From Thermogemmatispora sp. (GTDB lineage: Bacteria > Chloroflexota > Ktedonobacteria > Ktedonobacterales > Ktedonobacteraceae), in assembly GCF_019683755.1 (NCBI RefSeq), contig NZ_JADGHT010000012.1, positions 1-32,002 on the forward strand: a stretch of DNA of 32,002 nt, in the 5' to 3' direction. Position numbers and translations under genes: made by a program. Below, piece by piece: positions 1 through 6,149 of this stretch. The notes beneath the pieces are model-generated. The model was given only the letters and a program-made list of their open reading frames with translations, had not been told where the DNA came from and did not search any database. The first letter of the stretch is position 1. Every line of letters starts with the position of its first letter.

Positions 1-237
1 AAGTTCGGGGAGGTGATCTACGAGGATGTGCTTCATCTGACACCGACCTCTGTTCCCCCTGCCTTCAACGATGAACTTGCCCGCTCTTTAGCTCTTTGCC
101 TCCTAAAAGATTCCTTCCAGCAAAACCATGCAGATGCACCCACGAACCAAGAGATCCTGGAAGCCATCAGCAAAGCCCGCAGCGTTGATCCATCGCCTCT
201 TTTCGATCCAGAGCATGCCATCGGAGGGTTGCTGTGA
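1..237 (+). CDS. C-terminal fragment of an unknown protein (5' end outside window)
   Basis: The frame is open from the first base (K-F-G-E precede a GTG at 13) and ends at TGA 235-237. The GTG at 13 has a purine-rich stretch directly against it, too close for a normal ribosome binding site, so the frame probably continues from upstream. The visible 78 residues are hydrophilic and mostly helical, with no motif I recognise. Its stop overlaps the GTG start of the next gene by four bases (GTGA), which implies translational coupling. Because the next gene looks like a restriction endonuclease, this could be the end of a methyltransferase or of a second endonuclease subunit; that is inference from position only. 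Confidence 0.5.
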   Translation, partial: KFGEVIYEDVLHLTPTSVPPAFNDELARSLALCLLKDSFQQNHADAPTNQEILEAISKARSVDPSPLFDPEHAIGGLL

Positions 238-1157
238 AATTTCCCACCCCTCATCTTGATAAGCTGACAGCGACACTGCTTAATGAAAAGCTACCTCATG
301 ATGATAAGCCACTGGTTGAGAAAGCTCTGCAAGACTACCACATCTGGATCTCCAATCTGGAATCAATTGCGATCCAGCATAGAGATAAGCCCCAAAAGCT
401 TCTTCACTTCATGGTAAACGAGTTGAATGAATATAGACTGCGCCTGGATATCAACTTGATCTTTGACAGTCCTCACGACTGGCTCTATCGTCAGAAAGGC
501 CAAACCAAGCTAGACAACTCAATCATTGAAGAGTTTCTCCCTCGCCTGGTACAGGCATTGCTTGGGCACAAGCTTCCCGCAGGCATTCGCCTTGGGCCTG
601 TAGAAAGCTTTGCGGCGATCTGGTTTGACTCCAGCCTTACCAGGAGAGAGCCAGCAGGTGGCCTCTCCCTTCGTCAGAAAGCTCAGGACTTTGCCCTCAG
701 TTTACCTCTCTATATCCGTGCCTCTCACTCACCCACCTTCGAGGAAGCGCTGCAGCTGAAGACCAATTTAGCCTACATAGCAGCAGAATGTAAAACCAAT
801 CTGGACAAAACCATGTTTCAAGAAGCATGCGCTACAGCGCGGGATTTGAAATCAGCGCTGCCCCTGGCAAGATACCTTCTCCTTTGTGAGTGGCTGGATA
901 TGAAACCTATTAACACGGGTACGACTCCTATTGATAAAGTCCTGATCCTGCGCAAAGCCAAAAGAATCAGTGCGGTCACACGCGAGAAATTCAGCACCTA
1001 CCAGGGACGGCAAAGTCTCAAGGGAACCTACCTCGCTTTCTTGCAAAGCCATCCCTACCGTGAAGAGGTCTTTCAGCTATTTATCAACTATATAGATCAA
1101 TTTCTCTCTCAAGAGACACTGGATGAGGCCACGGTCCTTGATCAGGGTTATTTCTAA
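234..1157 (+). CDS. Bpu10I-like type II restriction endonuclease subunit (putative)
   Basis: A 307-residue protein that I match from memory to the Bpu10I restriction endonuclease family, whose members act as heterodimers on asymmetric sites such as CCTNAGC. The main evidence is the central segment around residues 180-205: a hydrophobic strand (AYIAAECK) carrying E-x-K, then TNLDKTMFQEA and a helix (ARDLKSALPLARYLLL). This resembles the E-x-K half of a PD-(D/E)xK nuclease core. The length fits a Bpu10I-type subunit. It starts at GTG 234, coupled by a four-base overlap to the gene before it. The coding sequence is visibly more AT-rich than its neighbours and uses AAA/GAT/CTT codons freely, suggesting horizontal acquisition. 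Only one such subunit is in the window and no methyltransferase is visible. Family assignment is moderate; specificity is unknown. Confidence 0.6.
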   Translation: MKFPTPHLDKLTATLLNEKLPHDDKPLVEKALQDYHIWISNLESIAIQHRDKPQKLLHFMVNELNEYRLRLDINLIFDSPHDWLYRQKGQTKLDNSIIEEFLPRLVQALLGHKLPAGIRLGPVESFAAIWFDSSLTRREPAGGLSLRQKAQDFALSLPLYIRASHSPTFEEALQLKTNLAYIAAECKTNLDKTMFQEACATARDLKSALPLARYLLLCEWLDMKPINTGTTPIDKVLILRKAKRISAVTREKFSTYQGRQSLKGTYLAFLQSHPYREEVFQLFINYIDQFLSQETLDEATVLDQGYF

Positions 1158-1203
1158 GGGCAAGCCAGCCAGGTCCACCCATGCTGTCGATCGCGCGGGG
1201 TGC

Positions 1204-1233
1204 TTGCAGCCAGGACCTGGCTTTCGCTAGAAT
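1204..1233 (+). promoter_or_regulatory. Candidate promoter with palindrome in the spacer
   Basis: TTGCAG (1204-1209) and TAGAAT (1228-1233) are 18 bases apart. A perfect 7-1-7 palindrome, AGCCAGGACCTGGCT (1208-1222), fills most of the spacer. Transcription would begin near 1240, which favours the ATG at 1283 over the ATG at 1181 as start of the next gene. A dyad between -35 and -10 is the usual place for a repressor or MerR-type operator. Promoter strength and regulator are unknown. Confidence 0.4.
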
Positions 1234-1282
1234 GTTCACAAAGCACGAGAGCAGATTGGCTCGTACTCTCTACGAACATCTT

Positions 1283-1915
1283 ATGTCACGTATCCCGCCG
1301 GTTGAAGACAGCCAGTTCTGGCCCGAGGACAGGGAGAACGACGCTAGCCAGGCCTTCGCCACCATGCGCGACCTATTCCGCGTCATGGCTCACCGGCCCG
1401 AGATAGCGCGCCAGACCATGCAGCTACTGCAAACAGTCATGCGTAGCGGCAGCGTCGAGCCGCGCTTGAAAGAGCTACTGGCGATCCGCGTCTCTCAGGT
1501 CAACTATTGCCATTATTGAATGGCCGCCCATACTGCCCTGGCAGGGCAGCTAGGCGTCAGCGAGGAGTTACTCGATGCGCTCTATCACATCGATACTCAC
1601 CGCCATCTCTTCACGGCGCGTGAGCAGGTCGCTTTGCGCTTCGCCGAGATCATGACGACCGCGGCCCGCGACATCGATGAAGAGCTATGGGACGAGCTGC
1701 AGGCCCACTTTGACGACGGCGAGATCGTCGAACTGGCTATGGTGATCGGCCTCTTCAACTGCTTCAATCGCTTCGCGGATGCTCTGCGCCTTGAGCCACC
1801 TGCTCGTTCCAAAGGCGAGGGGTCAGCTCAAGCGCGCGCCTCTGAGAAGAAGGATACAAACACCTATGACCACGAGCGAGGAACAACTGAAGGCCCTGAT
1901 CAAGGATCTCTATGA
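1283..1915 (+). CDS. AhpD/carboxymuconolactone decarboxylase-family putative selenoprotein (CxxU; TGA at 1517-1519)
   Basis: Read through the in-frame TGA at 1517-1519, this gives a 210-residue protein with family features on both sides. It begins MSRIPPVE, a common start of peroxidase-related CMD proteins, and carries the catalytic layout E64-x11-C76-H-Y-[TGA]79-x3-H83. In AhpD the same spacing is E118, C130, C133 and H137, so the TGA replaces the second catalytic cysteine. The frame then continues with normal family sequence (AAHTALAGQLG, later FNCFNRFADAL). A SECIS-like hairpin lies 20 bases beyond the TGA. I read this as selenocysteine; such proteins are thiol-dependent peroxidases or disulfide reductases. 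Alternatives are a nonsense mutation, a sequencing error, or two peptides coupled through TGAATG. The start at 1283 is chosen from homology; an in-frame ATG also exists at 1181. The last ~50 bases overlap the next gene. Confidence 0.7.
1525..1556 (+). promoter_or_regulatory. Candidate bacterial SECIS element
   Basis: A hairpin lies directly after the in-frame TGA. The upper stem pairs CTGCCCT (1533-1539) with AGGGCAG (1543-1549), seven perfect pairs closing a GGC loop. Below an internal loop (CATA against CTA), CGCC (1525-1528) pairs with GGCG (1553-1556). Twenty bases separate the TGA from the apical loop, and the loop starts with G. Published bacterial SECIS models ask for about 16-37 bases and a G in the first two loop positions. 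The bases also encode conserved family residues, so coding constraint alone could explain part of the pairing. Confidence 0.6.
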
Positions 1916-2120
1916 GCTGTCGCGCTACCTGCACAGCCGCGGCGAGCGCTCCTTGACACTGGCGCGCCAATTTGAAGAGCACGCCCAGCGCGATCCCAGT
2001 AACCGCGAATTTGACTTGACCCAGGCGCGCATGCTCGATTACCAACACCATATCTGGCATGAAATCGGCAACCTGGTCGATCGCTTGCTTCGCCAATACG
2101 ACCGTCCAAGCTCTCCCTGA
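1866..2120 (+). CDS. Small helical hypothetical protein (84 aa)
   Basis: An 84-residue, highly charged, probably all-helical protein (MTTSEEQLKALIKDL…) without signal peptide, membrane segment or known motif. The ATG at 1866 is preceded by AAGGA about 12 bases upstream. The frame can be extended upstream to 1779, but that part lies inside the CMD gene and reads as out-of-frame noise. It overlaps the end of the CMD-family gene by about 50 bases, so the two are probably co-transcribed and may act together. I do not recognise the family. Confidence 0.6.
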   Translation: MTTSEEQLKALIKDLYELSRYLHSRGERSLTLARQFEEHAQRDPSNREFDLTQARMLDYQHHIWHEIGNLVDRLLRQYDRPSSP

Positions 2121-2205
2121 TGCGCGCCTGCATAGCCCGCCAAGGAAGCGCAGCCCAGGCAGTTTCTCAAGCCAGCTCTCGCTTGAGCGCCTTAACCAGC
2201 CAAGA

Positions 2206-2264
2206 GAGAAGGCAGGTCAGCCGCCTCAGCCACTGATCCTGATCGGGGCGGCGCCTGCCTTCTC
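2206..2264. terminator. Long GC-rich hairpin between convergent genes
   Basis: GAGAAGGCAGG (2206-2216) pairs perfectly with 2254-2264, and inside it GCCGCC (2220-2225) pairs with GGCGGC (2247-2252). It sits between the 84-residue protein gene (+) and the YtxH-like gene (-). There is no T run; the 3' side on the plus strand is pyrimidine-rich. Likely a bidirectional terminator or 3'-end stabiliser. Confidence 0.55.
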
Positions 2265-2375
2265 CCTCTGCTGTTAATCACTCCTGTTTGCTTGAGCCTT
2301 CAGCTCAGCATCAGACCCCAGACTCACACACTGCCAGCTCTCCTACCCAAAGCCTGAGAGCGCTCACTACCAACC

Positions 2376-2633
2376 CTAGAGCTGGCCGCTCTTGGCCTTG
2401 CTATAGCGCTCGCTGAGTTCCTCTTTGGTGCGCTCGTAGATCTCCCGTCCCTGAGCCAGGGCCTCGTTAGCGCGCTGGCGCAGCTCCTGGCCCAGTCCAA
2501 GCGAGCGATCACGCAGCAGCAGCCCCTGCTCTGTGAGCTGCGCCCGTGTGGCCTCACCCGACTGCGGCGCAAACAACAGGCCGGCGGCAAAGCCCAGCCC
2601 GAAACCTACCAGTAAGCCGGCAACAAACTTCAT
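2376..2633 (-). CDS. YtxH-like small membrane protein
   Basis: An 85-residue protein of YtxH type (general-stress or gas-vesicle-associated small membrane proteins of unclear function). Residues 1-22 form a glycine-rich membrane segment (FVAGLLVGFGLGFAAGLLFAP) followed by the typical APQSGEATR turn. The rest is a charged amphipathic helix rich in Q, E and R, likely coiled-coil or membrane-associated. The length is normal for the family. A candidate promoter lies upstream on the same strand (2672-2700). Monocistronic, facing a strong hairpin at 2206-2264. Confidence 0.8.
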   Translation of the reverse strand: MKFVAGLLVGFGLGFAAGLLFAPQSGEATRAQLTEQGLLLRDRSLGLGQELRQRANEALAQGREIYERTKEELSERYSKAKSGQL

Positions 2634-2970
2634 GGGTATCTTCCATCCTCTCTTTCTGTAGAAAGCTCTCTCACTTATTGCTCGCTATCGCTTTTCTCAA
2701 GCAGACGTGAGCGGACAAAGGAAGAGCCAAGGAGAGGTAGACGTAACCATATAAGCGACCGGTCAACGAAACAGCGGGAAACGAAGGAATAACTACCTCT
2801 CCTGACGCCAGCTCGCCGCTGCAGAGGAGTGTTTCGACTCCTGAATATAGTACGCGCGGATATGCCTGTCAGACTCTGGTGTGGACAACCAGTACCACGA
2901 CAGGAGGGGAAAGGACCGGCGTCGAGCGTCAGTCAGCGACTGATCTCCCAGCAAAGGAGGCCTGGCACGC
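2634..2970. other. Intergenic region without recognisable gene
   Basis: It holds the candidate YtxH promoter and the stretch downstream of the receiver gene. Short open frames here show no family features. A short inverted motif (CAGTCAGCGACTG, near 2931) is present but no clear terminator. Confidence 0.5.
2672..2700 (-). promoter_or_regulatory. Candidate promoter of the YtxH-like gene
   Basis: On the minus strand TTGAGA (2695-2700) and TAAGTG (2672-2677) are separated by exactly 17 bases, about 40 bases before the ATG at 2633. The -10 is poor, so this is tentative. Confidence 0.35.
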
Positions 2971-3366
2971 TCAATGCGCAGGCTCATTGAGGACCTGCTG
3001 GACCAGGGCCAGCAGGTTGGTCAGCTCAAACGGCTTCTGCACCACATGCACCCCCTGGTAGTAACTTGGTTGCTCTGCCACCAGCTTACTTACCTGCTCC
3101 GCCTCCAGCACAGCGGCGGTATAGACGATCACCGGAACCTCCCGCGTGAGAGGATCGGCCCGTAACTGCTTGAGAATCTCCTGGCCAGAGACGTCACCCA
3201 AACGCAGGTCAAGAATCAGCAGGTCGGGCAAATCGCGCTTGACGCGCGCCAGCGTCTCACGCCCATGCTGTAAAATAGAGACCTGGTATTCTTCGTCCTC
3301 CAGGACCCGCCGCATTAGATGCAGCAGCTCGTTTTTGTCGTCGACAACGAGTATGTGCTTAGTCAC
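2971..3366 (-). CDS. Single-domain response regulator (receiver only)
   Basis: A 131-residue stand-alone CheY-like receiver. Visible residues are the acidic pair D9-D10, the phosphoacceptor D53 (LLILDLRLGD), T83 in IVYTAA and K111 in VVQKPFE, all in the expected order and spacing. There is no output domain, so it probably acts by protein contact or in a phosphorelay. It starts at GTG 3366 with only a weak ribosome binding site. No kinase is adjacent, so it is an orphan within this window. Sequence up to about 800 bases upstream is non-coding. Confidence 0.9.
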   Translation of the reverse strand: MTKHILVVDDKNELLHLMRRVLEDEEYQVSILQHGRETLARVKRDLPDLLILDLRLGDVSGQEILKQLRADPLTREVPVIVYTAAVLEAEQVSKLVAEQPSYYQGVHVVQKPFELTNLLALVQQVLNEPAH

Positions 3367-4168
3367 GTTCTTTCGGCGCAGCTCCCCGCCTATGGCCAGG
3401 CCGGGAACGGGGATAGACGCCGCCTCCTGTTAATCGCCGCCTGGCCGTCCTTCCAGTACGCTTTCCGACCGAACAATGTGATTTTTAACGAGGAAAAGGT
3501 CAACCGTGGTTCACGGCTGTATTTCTGCCAGGCAGTTCGCCGGCTCTTCTGCCCGGCCCCCGAGGAGAGTACTTCCAACACGGCCCTGCTTACTGCTCTG
3601 ACCCTCGCCATTCAGCCTCATCTGCCTCACCGGCTTATTCCGCCGTTGCCCGCTTTTGCCAGAGCGCCAGTGCCAGTTACCGCTGGATGTCGCCTAGCTG
3701 GCTCATGCAGCACTGCCAGCCCCGTTACTGAGCTGAGGTCTATCGCCAGCGGGTAACGGTGGCCCGAGGCCGACATGAGGATATACATAAACCCGGTCAT
3801 TGTCAAGAGGGCGCCTTTACTCTTTCCGAGCAGGACCGAAGCCTTTGCCTTTCCTCCTGGCGCTTACTCGGTAAGTGTATCACGCCACTGCCGGCAAGAC
3901 AAGGTCGCGAGCCAGCGCTCTTACAGGCAACCCACGTTCAGAGCAGGCCGGCGCTCTCTCCTCCTCTCCTTCTCCCCTTCATTATACACGCCGCCACTAA
4001 GGCTGTTGGCGTCACCCTTTGCGAAGCCGGGTAGCTAGCCCCCTTGGCCCACAGACAGCAATCCGGCTGTCAGGCTCCTCTTCTTGACAGGTATGATATC
4101 ATTAGCCATGAGCCAGGGAGGAATACATAACTCTAGCTTCCCCCTTTAGCGGTAATCCTCCCCGCTCT
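3367..4168. other. Long intergenic region without convincing gene
   Basis: About 800 bases in which the open frames (for example 3319-3756 +) have no family features and odd composition. It contains the small hairpin CCGTG-GTT-CACGG (around 3503), a possible minus-strand promoter (3874-3902), and the palindrome ATGATATCAT (4093-4102) shortly before tRNA-Lys, next to TTGACA (4084-4089) and TATGAT (4092-4097), which are too close together to form one promoter. Confidence 0.5.
3874..3902 (-). promoter_or_regulatory. Weak candidate promoter upstream of the receiver gene
   Basis: On the minus strand TTGTCT (3897-3902) and TACACT (3874-3879) are 17 bases apart. It would leave a leader of about 500 bases before the receiver gene. 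The 12-mer GCGTGATACACT here recurs upstream of the phosphoesterase gene. Confidence 0.25.
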
Positions 4169-4240
4169 GACCGCGTAGCTCAGCGGTAGAGCAGGCGCCT
4201 TTTAAGCGTAAGGTCGTGGGTTCGAGTCCCACCGCGGTCA
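4169..4240 (+). tRNA. tRNA-Lys (anticodon TTT)
   Basis: Cloverleaf read by eye: acceptor GACCGCG/CGCGGTC, D stem GCTC/GAGC, anticodon loop CTTTTAA giving TTT, T arm GTGGG-TTCGAGT-CCCAC, discriminator A. CCA is not encoded. The first pair of the anticodon stem is a G-A mismatch; the other four pairs are good. Length is 72 bases with a short D loop. Confidence 0.95.
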
Positions 4241-4556
4241 TTGTGTTCTTCAGGCGTCTCCCCTGCGGTATCCTGATGTGATGCAGTACCCACCCGGGCC
4301 GGATGCGGCAGCACGGTGGTGCTGGTTTTTTCCGCATCCGGTCCGGCTTCGCTTTTTTGCTGGCCGCAGGCTCTCGCTGCCGAGACGAGCGGCAGCAGCC
4401 AGCCTGGCATGCAAGCCACGCATCCATCATTGCTCACCCAGCTCAAGGCGTCATTCTCATTAAGCCAAGTCAAGTGTGGCTGTCCTTGCCAGCGCAGGCG
4501 CCTGGCCTGGTGCCTCAGACTGAGCTGGACAGCCTGGCCCAGCAGGAGAAAAGGAT
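4241..4556. other. Intergenic region between tRNA-Lys and fdrA
   Basis: It holds the nested terminator and otherwise no gene. Minus-strand frames reading GGTRTHDL and GLEPTTLRL are the usual artefact of translating the antisense of a tRNA gene. I could not find a convincing promoter for fdrA here. Confidence 0.5.
4299..4341 (+). terminator. Nested intrinsic terminator after tRNA-Lys
   Basis: The inner hairpin CAGCAC-GGTG-GTGCTG (4309-4324) is followed directly by GTTTTTT (4325-4331). Around it an outer ten-base stem pairs CCGGATGCGG (4299-4308) with CCGCATCCGG (4332-4341), itself followed by a T6 run near 4353. Two alternative or successive termination structures are therefore possible. Confidence 0.8.
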
Positions 4557-6149
4557 ATGGCGATTCAAGCGCAGGTCAGGCGACGTACCTACCTTGATTC
4601 GATCACCCTGATGCAGATCGCGACAGCCCTCAAGGAGCTACCTGGTGTCGAGAACGCGGCCGCACTGATGGCGACCGACGCCAACCGTCAGCTTCTTGCA
4701 GAGGCTGGTCTTGACCCTGGTACTGTCTCAGCAGGTCCCGAAGACCTGCTACTGGTGGTCAAAGCTACAACGCCGGAGGCCGCAGAGCGGGCGCTGCAAA
4801 CTGCAGAGGAGCTGCTGACCGCTCGCCAGCCGAACACCGCTCTGCCGCTCTCCGCTGTAGCTGATTATCCTCCACGTTCTCTCGAGGAGGCCGTCAGGCA
4901 TCAGCCCCAGGCCCGCCTGGCAGTGATTTCAGTGCCTGGTCCCTATGCCGCCCTGGAGACTGAGCAGGCCCTGCGCGCTGGTCTTCATGTCTTTCTGTTC
5001 AGCGACAATGTCCCTCTCCAGCAAGAAATTACCTTGAAGAAGCTGGCCCAGGAGCGAGGCCTCCTGCTCATGGGGCCTGACTGTGGCACCGCCCTGCTCA
5101 ATGGCGTGGGCCTGGGCTTCGTCAATGTCGTGCCACGCGGCCCGATCGGCATTGTCGGCGCCTCGGGCACTGGCATTCAGCAGGTGATGTCGCTGATCGC
5201 CCAGCAGGGCAGTGGCGTCTCTCAGGTCATTGGCTGCGGCGGGCGCGATCTGAGCCGCGAGGTTGGGGCCATTACAACGCTAGCAGGCATCCGTCTACTG
5301 CTAGAGGACGAGACCACACGCGTGATTGTCTTGGTTTCCAAACCGCCCGCACCGGAGGTAGCGGAGCGCGTCATGGCAGCGGCTGCCAGCGGCTCCAAGG
5401 CCGTCGTGGCCTGTTTTCTGGGCGCTGATCACGAGACCCTGGAGCAGCGCTACGGTGGTCGTATCCTGGTGGCACGCACCTTGACGGATGCGGCCACGCT
5501 GGCCGTTCAGCTAGCCGCCACACCCGCCTCCTACCAGGTGGCCACCACACCCGCCAGCGCCATCACGGCGCGCCTTGAACGGCTCAGGCAAACCTGTGCT
5601 GTCTCGGCAGCCAAAGGGTATCTGGTCGGCCTCTTTGCCGGCGGTACTCTCTGCGACGAAGCCATGCAGCTCTGGAGTGCTCTGCTGGGACCAATCTACT
5701 CCAATATTCCCTTAGAGCCTGCCTGGCGTCTGCGAGAGAGCAGCCTGACAGCCCTTCCCGGGCACTGTGCTATCGATTTTGGAGCTGACGAATACACCCG
5801 TGGGCGCCCCCACCCTTTGATTGATCCCTCGCTACGTTTGCAGGCGCTCCAGACAGTTGCCAGCCATCCACGTGTCGCTGTGATTCTGCTTGACATCGTG
5901 CTTGGCTATTGCGCCCATCCCGATCCGGCGGCCGTCTATGCCCCGCTCATTGCAGAGCTGCGCCGCCGCGGCCCTCGTCCGGCGATCGTGGTCTCGCTGT
6001 GTGGAACGGAGGGCGATCCGCAGCGTCTCTCAGTGCAGACGCAGCGTCTGCAAGAAGCTGGTGCCACGGTTCTGATGAGCAACGCTGAGGCCGCCCTGCA
6101 TTGCGTCCAGTTACTCTATGAGCAGGAGGAAAACGGTGGTCTCTTCTAG
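4557..6149 (+). CDS. fdrA: FdrA-like protein (acyl-CoA synthetase fold; ureide/oxamate carbamoyltransferase subunit)
   Basis: A 530-residue FdrA-family protein. Members have a succinyl-CoA-synthetase-like fold, and with DUF1116 and DUF2877 partners have been linked to oxamate carbamoyltransferase in allantoin degradation. The N-terminal part (to ~110) is the FdrA-specific region. The CoA-ligase-like core follows, with MGPDCGTALLNGVGLGF and GPIGIVGASGTGIQQ, a nucleotide-binding-like glycine loop, near residues 175-210. A second ligase-like domain occupies the C-terminal 200 residues (AAKGYLVGLFAGGTLCDEA). Start ATG 4557 has AGGAG nine bases upstream. It overlaps the DUF1116 gene, so the two form an operon. 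Family is certain; the substrate here is not. Confidence 0.88.
   Translation: MAIQAQVRRRTYLDSITLMQIATALKELPGVENAAALMATDANRQLLAEAGLDPGTVSAGPEDLLLVVKATTPEAAERALQTAEELLTARQPNTALPLSAVADYPPRSLEEAVRHQPQARLAVISVPGPYAALETEQALRAGLHVFLFSDNVPLQQEITLKKLAQERGLLLMGPDCGTALLNGVGLGFVNVVPRGPIGIVGASGTGIQQVMSLIAQQGSGVSQVIGCGGRDLSREVGAITTLAGIRLLLEDETTRVIVLVSKPPAPEVAERVMAAAASGSKAVVACFLGADHETLEQRYGGRILVARTLTDAATLAVQLAATPASYQVATTPASAITARLERLRQTCAVSAAKGYLVGLFAGGTLCDEAMQLWSALLGPIYSNIPLEPAWRLRESSLTALPGHCAIDFGADEYTRGRPHPLIDPSLRLQALQTVASHPRVAVILLDIVLGYCAHPDPAAVYAPLIAELRRRGPRPAIVVSLCGTEGDPQRLSVQTQRLQEAGATVLMSNAEAALHCVQLLYEQEENGGLF

Noticed and set aside
1520-1915. Independent gene starting at the ATG right after the TGA
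   Set aside because: It would lack the conserved E and first Cys of the active site, and the upstream part would lack the rest; a single read-through protein explains both halves better.
3319-3756. 145-codon plus-strand frame upstream of the receiver gene
   Set aside because: No family features, starts inside the receiver gene on the other strand, and composition looks like noise.
4146-4473. Minus-strand open frames with GGTRTHDL and GLEPTTLRL over the tRNA-Lys gene
   Set aside because: These are the familiar translation artefact of the antisense of a tRNA gene, not proteins.
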